Below, in pieces: positions 9,377-18,107 of a stretch of DNA of 64,000 bases (the stretch's first letter is position 1; every line of letters begins with the position of its first letter). This DNA comes from Pseudomonas chlororaphis subsp. aurantiaca (lineage in GTDB: Bacteria > Pseudomonadota > Gammaproteobacteria > Pseudomonadales > Pseudomonadaceae), in the NCBI RefSeq assembly GCF_013466605.1, contig NZ_CP059162.1, forward strand, positions 2,418,001-2,482,000, in the 5' to 3' direction. The notes under the pieces are model-generated. The model saw only the letters and a program-made list of their open reading frames with translations. It was not told where the DNA came from and did not search any database. A program made the translations under genes and the position numbers.

Positions 9377-10051
9377 TCAGGTCGGGCAGCTTTCCTCGCC
9401 GTTATCCAGGCCCTGCTTGTAGCTGCGGCTGTCGAGGGTGGCCTTGCCGTTGTGCCAGGTCAGGGTCAGCACGTACAGCGAGTCGAAATCGTTGGAGGCC
9501 CAGTCGTCGGTGATGGTGCGTTTTTCGCCGACGGCTTCCCGCGCCACTTTGTTGATCAGTTCCGGCAGGTAGCCGTGGGACCAGGCGGTGTAGATGATCG
9601 AGTTGTGGTAGCGGTCGTGCAGCAACTCGTCGGCCAGGGCGCTGGTGTCGTTGGCCGAGAACTCGATGTTCACCGGCAGGCCGAGCTTGATGGCGCTGGG
9701 GCTGATGGTCATCAGCGGACGGATGTAGCTGTAGGAGTTGTCGAGTTCGCCTTCCTCGACATTGCGCGTCGGGTTGGCGGCGAACACGTAGTTGGCCTTG
9801 CCGAATTTTTCCGGCAACAGGGACGCCAGGTCGATGGCGCGGTTCAGGCCCTGGCAGTTGAGCTGGCCGAGGCCGCCGGCGGGTTTTTCCGCGTGGCGCA
9901 GGAAGATCAGGGTCTGGGTGCCGTCCACCGGCTGGGCGCGACTTTCACTGGATTCCAGCGACAGCAGCAGCGCACTGGTCAGCATCAGCGCCGGAAAAAA
10001 CACATAGGACCGGCGTTGCAGGCGTTGGGTGAAACTCAGCAGATTCTTCAT
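9377..10051 (-). CDS. Secreted or membrane-anchored histidine-phosphatase-like protein
   Basis: 224 residues with a basic N-terminus and hydrophobic segment (SYVFFPALMLTSALLLSL, about residues 15-32), then LIFLRHAEKP, the RH motif of the histidine phosphatase (phosphoglycerate mutase-like) superfamily. A second histidine (AWSHGYLPEL) could complete the site. The family includes phosphatases on sugars, phytate and phosphoproteins; the substrate here is unknown. The signal-like N-terminus puts it in the periplasm. It converges with the oxidoreductase gene. Confidence 0.75.
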   Translation of the reverse strand: MKNLLSFTQRLQRRSYVFFPALMLTSALLLSLESSESRAQPVDGTQTLIFLRHAEKPAGGLGQLNCQGLNRAIDLASLLPEKFGKANYVFAANPTRNVEEGELDNSYSYIRPLMTISPSAIKLGLPVNIEFSANDTSALADELLHDRYHNSIIYTAWSHGYLPELINKVAREAVGEKRTITDDWASNDFDSLYVLTLTWHNGKATLDSRSYKQGLDNGEESCPT

Positions 10052-10381
10052 TTGATTGTGGGTACTTCAGCGCAATCGGTTAAGGCTGACAAACCTTTCC
10101 ACGGCGAGCTCCCGGCTTCGCGTGGTTTTCCCTGTCATTGAACGAGTGTTCTACCCGCAGGTAGCTCAGAGTCCCAGGACGCCTTTTGGTTCGATCCGGG
10201 CGTGGGACGGCGAGTATGGGCTCGTTACTTTATCCGCACCGCTGTCTGGCTGCCGGGAAGCTTAACCACCGGATGTTTCGAATTTAAGAATGCGCGCCGC
10301 GAACCGATGCCTGTAATCTAGCGCCGTCGTCGCCCGGCCCGGGGCCACGGCCTTTCATCTGACTGTCATTGGAAGCCTGTC
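10052..10381. other. 330-base intergenic region without a gene
   Basis: This gap separates the divergent phosphatase and GST genes and should hold both promoters. I see no convincing ORF. A D-arm-like GTAGCTCAG (10161) and a T-loop-like GGTTCGATCC (10188) occur only 18 bases apart and do not form a tRNA. Confidence 0.5.
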
Positions 10382-11086
10382 ATGACCGATCTCTCCGCAT
10401 TCCCCATCACCCAGAAATGGCCTGCGCAGTACGCCGACTGGATTCAGCTGTATTCCTTGCCGACTCCCAACGGCGTCAAGGTCTCGATCATGCTCGAAGA
10501 GATCGGGCTGCCCTACGAGCCGCACCGCGTCAGTTTCGAAACCAATGACCAGATGTCCCCCGAGTTCCTTTCGCTGAACCCGAACAACAAGATCCCGGCA
10601 ATCCTCGACCCCCACGGTCCGGGCGACCAGCCGCTGGCGCTGTTCGAGTCGGGGGCGATCCTGATCTACCTCGCGGACAAGAGCGGGCAACTGCTGGCCC
10701 AGGAGTCCGCCGCGCGCTACGAGACGATCCAGTGGCTGATGTTCCAGATGGGCGGCATCGGCCCGATGTTCGGCCAACTGGGCTTCTTCAACAAATTCGC
10801 CGGCAAGGACTACGAGGACAAGCGCCCGCGCGACCGTTACGTCGCCGAGTCCCGCCGCCTGCTGAGCGTGCTCGAAGGCCACCTGCAAGGTCGCGACTGG
10901 ATCATGGGCGAGCGCTACACCATTGCCGATATCGCCACCTTTCCCTGGGTGCGCAACCTGATCGGCTTCTATGAAGCCGGCGATCTGGTGGGCTTCAAGG
11001 ACTTCCCCAACGTGCAGCGCGTGCTGGAGCGTTTCCTCGCGCGCCCGGCGGTGATCCGCGGCCTGGAAATTCCCAAGCCGGTCTGA
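10382..11086 (+). CDS. Glutathione S-transferase, YfcG (Nu-class) type
   Basis: 234 residues. The N-terminal thioredoxin-fold domain begins with LYSLPTPNGVKVSIMLEEIGLPY and has PNNKIPAILD with the cis-proline and LFESGAILIYLADKSG. This resembles E. coli YfcG closely, including the TPNG stretch that replaces the usual catalytic Tyr/Ser/Cys. YfcG-type proteins act as glutathione-dependent disulfide reductases. The C-terminal helical domain (GGIGPMFGQLGFFNKFA; YTIADIATFPWV) is complete. No operon partner. Confidence 0.93.
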   Translation: MTDLSAFPITQKWPAQYADWIQLYSLPTPNGVKVSIMLEEIGLPYEPHRVSFETNDQMSPEFLSLNPNNKIPAILDPHGPGDQPLALFESGAILIYLADKSGQLLAQESAARYETIQWLMFQMGGIGPMFGQLGFFNKFAGKDYEDKRPRDRYVAESRRLLSVLEGHLQGRDWIMGERYTIADIATFPWVRNLIGFYEAGDLVGFKDFPNVQRVLERFLARPAVIRGLEIPKPV

Positions 11087-11094
11087 CTGCCTCC

Positions 11095-11229
11095 CTGTAG
11101 CCGCTGCCGCAGGCTGCGATCGGCGACGCAGTCGGCGCAAGACGGCCTGATGCGTTGTGCCAGGCAGAGCGTGTCGCCAGGTTTTACGATGACTGCGTCA
11201 TCGATCGCAGCCTGCGGCAGCGGCTACAG
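11095..11229. repeat. Inverted pair of REP elements
   Basis: A 28-base REP arm at 11095-11122 (beginning CTGTAGCCGCTGCCGCAGGC) is repeated exactly in inverted orientation at 11202-11229, about 80 bases apart. This is a typical Pseudomonas REPIN arrangement in the 3' flank of the GST gene. Confidence 0.9.
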
Positions 11230-11299
11230 AGGTTTCACAGGCTTCGTGCAGGTCAGGCCGATCCAGGCCTGACCGCGTTCATTCAGACAAGGACCCGTA

Positions 11300-12142
11300 A
11301 TGAGCCGATTCGATTTCAAGCAGGTGGATGTCTTCAGCAACGAGCCGCTCAAGGGCAACCCGCTGTCGGTGGTGTTCGGCGCTGACCAGCTGAGCGACGC
11401 GCGCATGGCGGCGTTCGCCAACTGGACCAACCTCAGCGAAACCACCTTTATCCTCGAACCCCGGGACCCGCGGGCCGACTATCGCCTGCGGATTTTCACC
11501 ACCCTGCAGGAGCTGCCGTTCGCCGGCCATCCGACCCTCGGCAGTTGCCATGCCTGGCTGGAGGCCGGCGGCGTGCCCAAGGGCGAGGAGATCGTCCAGG
11601 AGTGCGCGGTGGGCCTGGTGCGCATTCGCCGCAACGGCGCCGAGCTGGCGTTTCTCGCGCCGCCCTTGCTCAAGTCCGGGCCGGTGGAGGCCGGGTTGCT
11701 GGAGCAGGTGCGCCAGGGCCTGAGGCTGGCGCCCGACGCCATTGTCGACGCGCAATGGGTGGACAACGGCGCCGGCTGGCTGGCGGTGCTGCTGGCCGAG
11801 CGCGGTCAGGTGCTCGACCTGCAACCCGACTATTCCCAGCTCAAGGGCCTCGCGGTCGGAGTGATCGCACCCTGGAACCCCGAGCGCGATGGCGACGCGG
11901 CGCAGTTCGAAGTGCGCGCCTTTATCGCCGGCGACGGCATGCCGGAAGACCCGGCCACCGGCAGCCTCAATGCCGGCATCGCCCAATGGCTGCTGGGCGC
12001 GGGGTTGGCGCCGGCGACCTACGTGGTCAGCCAGGGCTTGAGCATGGGCCGGGCCGGGCGCATCCAGGTCGAGCGGATCGGCGATGAAATCTGGATCGGC
12101 GGTTCGGCGGTGACCTGTATCGAGGGCAGCCTGCGGTTGTAG
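11300..12142 (+). CDS. PhzF-family isomerase-like protein
   Basis: 280 residues with the two-half PhzF/diaminopimelate-epimerase-like fold. Visible motifs are VDVFSNEPLKGNPLSVVF, NLSETTFIL (with the Glu of the active site), FTTLQELPFAGHPTLG and DGMPEDPATGSLNAGIAQWLLGAG. PhzF itself isomerises DHHA in phenazine synthesis, but no phenazine genes are here, so this is one of the many stand-alone homologues with unassigned substrate. The ATG at 11300 follows AAGGA. Confidence 0.9.
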   Translation: MSRFDFKQVDVFSNEPLKGNPLSVVFGADQLSDARMAAFANWTNLSETTFILEPRDPRADYRLRIFTTLQELPFAGHPTLGSCHAWLEAGGVPKGEEIVQECAVGLVRIRRNGAELAFLAPPLLKSGPVEAGLLEQVRQGLRLAPDAIVDAQWVDNGAGWLAVLLAERGQVLDLQPDYSQLKGLAVGVIAPWNPERDGDAAQFEVRAFIAGDGMPEDPATGSLNAGIAQWLLGAGLAPATYVVSQGLSMGRAGRIQVERIGDEIWIGGSAVTCIEGSLRL

Positions 12143-12181
12143 GCGAGGGCGCTCCCCGGTCAGGCCCGGCCCGTCTGTTGC

Positions 12182-13213
12182 CTAAGTGGCCTTGGACGCA
12201 TGGCGATAGGTTCTGGGGGACACGCCGTACCAGCGTTTGAAGGTCTGGGAGAAACTCGACAGGTCGCTGTAGCCCAGTTTTTCGGCGATGTCTGTCAGTT
12301 TGAGCGCCGGGTCGCCGAGTAACTCCAGGGCCGCGGCGCTGCGTGACTGCTCCAGCAGGTGCCGGTAACAGGTGCCTTCGTCGTGCAGGCGACGTTTCAA
12401 GGTGCGTTCGCTGACATTGATCAGGCTGGCCATGCTCGGCAGGTCTGGCGGTGCGCCCTGGGGGGTGATGTTCAGGTACTGGCGGACCAGGTTGGCGATG
12501 CCTGTGCGGGGGATCCGGCGCTCCATCAATTGCGCGCACATCTGCTCGCACATCGAGACGGTGACGGTGTTTGCCTGGGGTAACGGACGGTTCAGCAGCG
12601 AACGATCGAAAGCCAGGCTGTTGCTGTCGGCAAGGTAGTCGGGGCGCACGCCAAGAATATTGCCGGCACTGGCGGCCGACTGATCGACCGGGCGTTTCTT
12701 CTTCAGGGTAAAACCCGCCAGCGAGAACTCACTGCCAGCTATTTCCTTGAGCAGCACCGCGGCGGCGGCCATGTCGCGCTCGATCACAAAGTCTCTGAGC
12801 GAATCATCCGCCAGTGGCGGTTCGGTGAATGTCAGGATGCCGAGCGACGGTTGCTCATGGTAGGCGATCCGGGTGACCGCGTAGGTCAGCGGCAAGAACC
12901 GCAGGGCCAGCTGCAAGGCATCGCCCACGGTCGCGCTGCTGATCAGGCCATAACCGAACAGCCCGTAGGTCGAGAAGTGATAGCGGGCGCCCACTTGATA
13001 GCCCAGCCCCTGCGGGTGCCCCGACAGGTTGAGCAGGTTATTGATCAGGCGCAGTTCCTGGGTGCATGACAGTTCGAAGTTGGGGTCTGCCAGCCGGGTC
13101 AGCGACAGGCCAGAACCGGCCAGCAATTGCGCAGGCGAGAACCCTCTTTCGCGACCGAAATCCACCATCAGCAGGGCACTGGCCGGTCCCCGCAACAACT
13201 CCAGCATGTTCAT
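12182..13213 (-). CDS. AraC-family transcriptional regulator
   Basis: 343 residues. The N-terminal ~200 residues belong to the arabinose-binding-like PF12625 type (GLSLTRLADPNFELSCTQELRLINNLLNLSG). The C-terminus has the two helix-turn-helices (SMASLINVSERTLKRRLHDEGTCYRHLLEQ; LKLTDIAEKLGYSDLSSFSQTFKRWYGVSPRTYR). It is divergent from the monooxygenase-esterase fusion 194 bases away and is its probable activator. Confidence 0.92.
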   Translation of the reverse strand: MNMLELLRGPASALLMVDFGRERGFSPAQLLAGSGLSLTRLADPNFELSCTQELRLINNLLNLSGHPQGLGYQVGARYHFSTYGLFGYGLISSATVGDALQLALRFLPLTYAVTRIAYHEQPSLGILTFTEPPLADDSLRDFVIERDMAAAAVLLKEIAGSEFSLAGFTLKKKRPVDQSAASAGNILGVRPDYLADSNSLAFDRSLLNRPLPQANTVTVSMCEQMCAQLMERRIPRTGIANLVRQYLNITPQGAPPDLPSMASLINVSERTLKRRLHDEGTCYRHLLEQSRSAAALELLGDPALKLTDIAEKLGYSDLSSFSQTFKRWYGVSPRTYRHASKAT

Positions 13214-13407
13214 GCTCGCTACCCGGGTCAGGGAAAGGGATTGGCCTGAATACTAAAGTAACTGTCCCTTTACGTCATGGGCCTGTCGAGGCTGGGCAAG
13301 CATGATGGGCGCACAGGCTACGCTGATCGGGATTGCCGGGAAGGCCGTGGACCCCATCATGCGAAGACCTGCGCCTGCCCATGAAAAAACAAGAAAAGAG
13401 GTACTTC

Positions 13408-15912
13408 ATGCCCCAACTCGAACCCGGCCTGCAATCGACGTCGCCGCTCACCGCCGTGATCATCGGCAGCGGTTTTGCCGGCATCGGCATGGCCATCGCG
13501 CTGCGCAAGGCCGGTGTCACGGACTTCATCATTCTGGAAAAACAGCAGGATGTCGGCGGCGTCTGGCGGGACAACAGTTACCCGGGCGCGGCCTGCGATG
13601 TGCCGTCGCATCTGTATTCGTTTTCATTCGAACCCAACCCCGGCTGGACGCGGATGTTCGCCCCGCAAGCGGAAATACAGCGTTATCTGCAGCACTGCGT
13701 GCGCAAGTATGAGGTGGCGCGGCACATCCGCTTCGGCGCTGAAGTACAGGCGGCGCGATTCGACGAGGCCAACGCGCAGTGGTGCGTCACCGAAGCCGGT
13801 GGGCGGGTGCATCGCGCCGCCCTGCTGATCAGCGCCACTGGCCAGCTCAGCCAGCCGGCGCTGCCGATGTTCGAAGGCATGCAGGCGTTCAAGGGGCAGG
13901 TGTTCCACTCCGCAAACTGGGATCACGGCTACTCGTTGGCGGGGAAACGGGTGGCGGTGATAGGGACGGGCGCTTCGGCCATTCAGTTCGTGCCGGCCAT
14001 CGCCGACTCGGTGGCGCAGCTCAAGGTATTCCAGCGCTCGCCGGCCTACATCCTGCCCCGGCCCGATCGCGCCTACAGCGACGAAGAAAAGCAGCTGTTC
14101 GCCAGGAGGCCCTGGCGCATGGCGCTGCATCGCGCCGCCATCTACCTGCGCTACGAATCCAGGGCCTTGGGTTTTACCCGCCTCAAGGGGCTGATGAAGT
14201 GGGCGGTAGGCCTGCCGTTCCGCCGCTTGTTGAACCAGTCGGTGGGCGACCCGCAGCTGCGCCGGCAGCTGATCCCGGACTACCCCATCGGCTGCAAGCG
14301 CATCCTGCTGTCCAGCGATTACCTCAAGACCCTGGCCAGGCCCAATGTGCAGTTGATCACCGAGGGCTTCGGGCGCATCACCGAGCAGGGCATCGAGACG
14401 CTGGACGGCAAGCACCACCCGGTCGATGCGATCATCTACGGGACGGGTTTCGCGGCGACGCAATTTCTTGCGCCGATGACAATCGTCGGGCGCGACGGGG
14501 TAGCGCTGCAGCACGCCTGGGAGCAGGGCGCCCGGGCGTATCTGGGGCTGGCGGTGCCGGGCTTTCCCAACTTTTTCATGTTGTATGGCCCCAATACCAA
14601 CCTGGGGCACAACTCGATCGTCTACATGCTGGAAAGCCAGATATCCCATGTCATGCGCTGCTGGCGCGCGATGCACAAGGCTTCGGCCACCACCGTCGAG
14701 GTCGATGAGCAGACGGAGCAGCGTTTTCATCAACGGATACAGCGCCGCCTGGCCGGTTCCGTGTGGAGCGGTTGCAAGAGCTGGTATGTCGACGCAGCGG
14801 GCAACAACAGCACCAACTGGCCGGGTTTCACCTTGTCCTATCGCTGGCTGACCCGTTATTCGGCATTGCGTGCCTATGGTTTTTCCAGGGCGCTGGCCAG
14901 CGAGTCGGGCCAGGTCTACGGGCGGCTGGTTGCCGAGCCCCGCGATGGCCTCGAAGTCCTCAGTGCCGGCGTGTTGCGCCAACTCTTGCGGGTGAGCTTC
15001 CGGGCGCTGATCGGTCCGCCGCGAAGCGTTGCCGCACAGCGGCGTATCGTCAACGGCCTGTCGTGGTCGATGCCGGGCTGCGCGGGCGTGAGCCAGGCAC
15101 AGGCGCACGTCTGGGGCGTACCGCTGCGGGTCCTGACACCGGACCACACCGAGGCGGGTGGGGTGATGCTTTATCTGCATGGCGGTGCCTTCTGCCTGGG
15201 CGGCCCTGCCACTCATCGTAGCGTTACCAGCCGCCTGGCTCGGGAAGCGGGGATGGCCGTCTGGGTACCGGACTATCGGCTGGCGCCGGAACACCCGTTT
15301 CCCGCGGCCCTGGAAGATGCGTTGGCCTGTTACCAGGCGATCCGGGCGCAAGGCTATTCGGCGCGGCAGATCCTGCTGGCCGGCGACTCCGCGGGTGGCT
15401 CTCTCGCCCTGGCCCTGGCGCTTACCCTGCAACAGCGGGGCGAGCCCTTTGCCGCGGGCCTGCTGTTGTTGTCCCCGGTGACGGATGCGACGCTGAGCGG
15501 GCCGACCCTCATCACGCGCCAGTACGCCGACCCCATGCTGCGCCGTGATTGGCTCGAGCAAGGGCTGCGTGCCTACGCAGCGCCTGCCGATAGCCCGTTG
15601 CACAGCCCATTGACCGTCGACTTGCGCGGCCTGCCGCCGATGCTGATCCAGGTGGGGGATCAGGAATTGCTGCTGGCGGACTCCACACGCCTGGCCGAGC
15701 GCGCGCTGCTCTGCGGCGTGGCATGTCGCCTGGAGGTGCATGCGGCGAGGTGGCATGTGTTCCAGTTGCAGGCGTTCTACCTGCGTTCGGCCAGGCAAGC
15801 CCTGCGTTCAGCGTCCCTGTTCGCTCGCAGCCGCCTGGAGGATCGTGGCGAGCCTTGTGCCGATGCGGTTGCAGAAGCAGCGGTGGTGGATGTCGCAGCC
15901 CTTGATGGATAG
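13408..15912 (+). CDS. Fused Baeyer-Villiger-type flavin monooxygenase and alpha/beta-hydrolase (HSL-type)
   Basis: 834 residues from the ATG at 13408, which has AGAGG eight bases upstream; earlier in-frame ATGs lack a ribosome site. Residues ~1-490 are a class B flavin monooxygenase: FAD Rossmann IIGSGFAGIGMAIAL, the BVMO-like fingerprint FKGQVFHSANWD, and NADPH Rossmann VAVIGTGASA. Residues ~590-810 are a hormone-sensitive-lipase-type hydrolase: oxyanion LYLHGGAFCLGG, nucleophile LLAGDSAGGS, DYRLAPEHPFP, a late Asp (QVGDQELLLAD) and His (ARWHVFQL). Ketone oxidation to an ester and its hydrolysis are thus joined in one chain. No frameshift is seen at the junction. Substrate unknown. Confidence 0.9.
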   Translation: MPQLEPGLQSTSPLTAVIIGSGFAGIGMAIALRKAGVTDFIILEKQQDVGGVWRDNSYPGAACDVPSHLYSFSFEPNPGWTRMFAPQAEIQRYLQHCVRKYEVARHIRFGAEVQAARFDEANAQWCVTEAGGRVHRAALLISATGQLSQPALPMFEGMQAFKGQVFHSANWDHGYSLAGKRVAVIGTGASAIQFVPAIADSVAQLKVFQRSPAYILPRPDRAYSDEEKQLFARRPWRMALHRAAIYLRYESRALGFTRLKGLMKWAVGLPFRRLLNQSVGDPQLRRQLIPDYPIGCKRILLSSDYLKTLARPNVQLITEGFGRITEQGIETLDGKHHPVDAIIYGTGFAATQFLAPMTIVGRDGVALQHAWEQGARAYLGLAVPGFPNFFMLYGPNTNLGHNSIVYMLESQISHVMRCWRAMHKASATTVEVDEQTEQRFHQRIQRRLAGSVWSGCKSWYVDAAGNNSTNWPGFTLSYRWLTRYSALRAYGFSRALASESGQVYGRLVAEPRDGLEVLSAGVLRQLLRVSFRALIGPPRSVAAQRRIVNGLSWSMPGCAGVSQAQAHVWGVPLRVLTPDHTEAGGVMLYLHGGAFCLGGPATHRSVTSRLAREAGMAVWVPDYRLAPEHPFPAALEDALACYQAIRAQGYSARQILLAGDSAGGSLALALALTLQQRGEPFAAGLLLLSPVTDATLSGPTLITRQYADPMLRRDWLEQGLRAYAAPADSPLHSPLTVDLRGLPPMLIQVGDQELLLADSTRLAERALLCGVACRLEVHAARWHVFQLQAFYLRSARQALRSASLFARSRLEDRGEPCADAVAEAAVVDVAALDG

Positions 15913-16247
15913 GCAGGCTTTCTCGGTCTGGCAAGGTTGTCGCCAGGATTTTCGGGCAAAAAAAAGCCGCCCAAGATGGCAGCGTTAAAGGAGAGCACGC
16001 GTTGTTGATAGCGCGAGTATCACTGCGGAAAATGACCGAATGATGACAGGCCCCTTGCCGCCGAAAAGCCTTTCGTGACCGGGCTGCGGCAGGGCAAGGC
16101 CTGTTTGAGCGCAACTGGAGGGCAGGGCGTATCAAGGCGGGGGCTGTCATCTTGGCGTCATCGAAGGAATGGCAGGATCGCCGCAAACCGTCTTTAGTCT
16201 TCGACAGGCCGCGGCCTGCCGGTCGATGAATCTGCCAGGAATCCTCC
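15913..16247. other. 335-base intergenic region without a gene
   Basis: The gap lies between the monooxygenase-esterase fusion and the Ppx/GppA gene. An A8 run (GCAAAAAAAAGCCGCC, near 15957) occurs but no hairpin is attached to it. No ORF with acceptable codon use or ribosome site was found. Confidence 0.5.
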
Positions 16248-17183
16248 ATGAAAGGCGACGCCTCTCTGTTCGCGGCCATTGATCTTGGGTCCAATGCGTT
16301 TCGCCTGATGATCGGCCAGCCGGTCAGGCGCAGCCAGGGGTTCATGATCCAGGAGGTGAAGACGCTGCGGGAGCCGGTGCGCCTGGCCGAAGGCTTTCAG
16401 GAGGGTGCGCTGGACGAGCTGGCGCTGGACCGGGGCTGGCAGGCGCTGGCGCGCTTCGGCAAGAAACTGCGCGGTTTCGAGGCCGGGCGGGTGCGGGCGG
16501 TGGCCACCAGCGCCGTGCGCGAAGCCGACAATGCGCCGCTGTTCCTGGCCAGCGCGGAGCGTCACCTGGGGTTTCGCATCGATGTCATTTCCGGGCATGA
16601 AGAAGCGCGGCTGGTGTACGCCGGCGTCGCCCATACCGTGCCAGGCAGTGAAAGCATGCGGCTGGTAGTGGACATTGGCGGCGGTTCCACCGAGTTGATC
16701 CTGGGGCAGGGCGCCCAGCCCTTGCTGACCGAGAGCATCGCCATTGGCAGCGCGACCTTCGGCGCGCGCTACTTTCCGGGCGGCGTGGTCTCGGCTCACG
16801 CCCTGCAGGAAGCCGAGCGCCTGGCCAGCCTGAAGTTCGAGAAAGTCGCCCGGCGTTATCGCCAGCTGGGTTGGCAGCAGGCCATAGGCTCCTCGGGCAC
16901 CACCCGGTTCCTGGCCAAGGTGCTCAAGGCCAACGGCCTGAACGACGATGGCCAGGACGGCATCACCTACGGCGGGTTGTTGCGCCTGTCGCTGCGCCTG
17001 CTGCAAGCCGGGCATGTCAAACGCCTGAGGCTGGCGGGACTGCAATCCCATCGCCTGAGCATCCTGCCCGGCGGCTTGGCGGTGATGCTGGCGGCGTTCA
17101 AGGTGTTTGGCGTCACCCATATGACGCCTTCCGAGCCGGGGCTGCGCTTCGGCGTGCTGCATGGCCTGATATGTAACAACTGA
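16248..17183 (+). CDS. Ppx/GppA-family phosphatase
   Basis: 311 residues with the sugar-kinase/actin-like fold. The N-terminal phosphate loop AAIDLGSNAFRLMIG and the second loop VVDIGGGSTELILGQG are canonical. It is as short as the ~300-residue exopolyphosphatase/pppGpp-phosphatase type and lacks the C-terminal HD-like extension of E. coli Ppx and GppA. It hydrolyses polyphosphate or pppGpp; which one cannot be decided. No ppk is adjacent. Confidence 0.9.
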   Translation: MKGDASLFAAIDLGSNAFRLMIGQPVRRSQGFMIQEVKTLREPVRLAEGFQEGALDELALDRGWQALARFGKKLRGFEAGRVRAVATSAVREADNAPLFLASAERHLGFRIDVISGHEEARLVYAGVAHTVPGSESMRLVVDIGGGSTELILGQGAQPLLTESIAIGSATFGARYFPGGVVSAHALQEAERLASLKFEKVARRYRQLGWQQAIGSSGTTRFLAKVLKANGLNDDGQDGITYGGLLRLSLRLLQAGHVKRLRLAGLQSHRLSILPGGLAVMLAAFKVFGVTHMTPSEPGLRFGVLHGLICNN

Positions 17184-17407
17184 TTACCAATCGTCATCTG
17201 CAAGCCGCTGGCCTTCCTCCGGCCAGCTGTTCCCGCCAGTGTGTTCCGTCGCTCTATTTCAGTCCTTTACAGGTCACGCCGGAATCAGCCGACGGGCAAC
17301 GCGTGAGCGCCGTCGCCGCGGCATCCCGCCGTCGAAAAACAGGCTGTAATAAAAAGTGCGATTTTCCTCGGCACTATCCCAGCAGTCTGAAAACAGGGGA
17401 ATGAACC

Positions 17408-17821
17408 ATGAGTGACAAACGCCGCGTGCTGTTCGTTTGCGCCAGAAACGATGCCCGTTCACTGATGGCCGAAGCGCTGCTGCGCCACGCCGACGCCGAA
17501 GATTTCGACGCCTTCAGCGCCGGCCTGGAGGCCAGCGAGATCGACCCGCGCACCCTGGAGTCTCTCGAACATATCGGCATCGACACCGTGGGGCTGCGCA
17601 GCAAGGCCCTCGACGAGTTCGCGGGGCAGCAGTTCCACTATGTCATCACCCTGTGCGACAAGTCCTCGGAAGAGGCTGCGCGCATGCCGTCCTCCGGCGA
17701 GGTGATCGTCTGGAACTTCGAGGACCCGGTCACCAGCGACAAGCATGAGCCGTTCCGCCACACCCTCCAGGAAATCCACGATCGGCTGCATATGTTCATC
17801 ACGGTGAAGACCCGTTCGTGA
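17408..17821 (+). CDS. Low-molecular-weight phosphatase / ArsC-fold protein
   Basis: 137 residues. The N-terminal loop VLFVCARNDARSLMAE is a CX5R phosphate-binding loop (Cys11, Arg17), as in LMW tyrosine phosphatases and thioredoxin-linked arsenate reductases. A second Cys (Cys83, in YVITLCDKS) sits where S. aureus-type ArsC has its first resolving cysteine, but the third cysteine is absent. WNFEDPV (about residue 109) supplies the general-acid Asp. It may therefore be an arsenate reductase using glutathione or mycothiol-like chemistry, or a phosphatase. No ars genes adjoin. Confidence 0.75.
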   Translation: MSDKRRVLFVCARNDARSLMAEALLRHADAEDFDAFSAGLEASEIDPRTLESLEHIGIDTVGLRSKALDEFAGQQFHYVITLCDKSSEEAARMPSSGEVIVWNFEDPVTSDKHEPFRHTLQEIHDRLHMFITVKTRS

Positions 17822-18107
17822 TGGGCAAGGATCGCAGATCCCTCTCTTGCTGAATCGCTGATCTTCTCTCGCTGATAAGCACGGCCGGGCTTCTATTCCG
17901 GCCAACTGCTTTCCACCCCGAATCAAGACTCCCCAGGCGCGCCCCTGGCGGGAGCGTCGGGCCCTGGGCGCATTCTTTACCCGGGGTTCCCTCCTCGGGC
18001 GGTCGCCAACCGCCGGCCGTCTACACTTAACCGCAGGCCACACAGGGCGACTGCCCTGGGCGCATTCAACCGGTATCAACAAAAACAATAGTCTCGGGAG
18101 AAACCTG

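Noticed and set aside
10161..10197. tRNA-like D-arm and T-loop strings
   Set aside because: The flanking bases do not form D-, T- or acceptor stems and the spacing is far too short for a tRNA.
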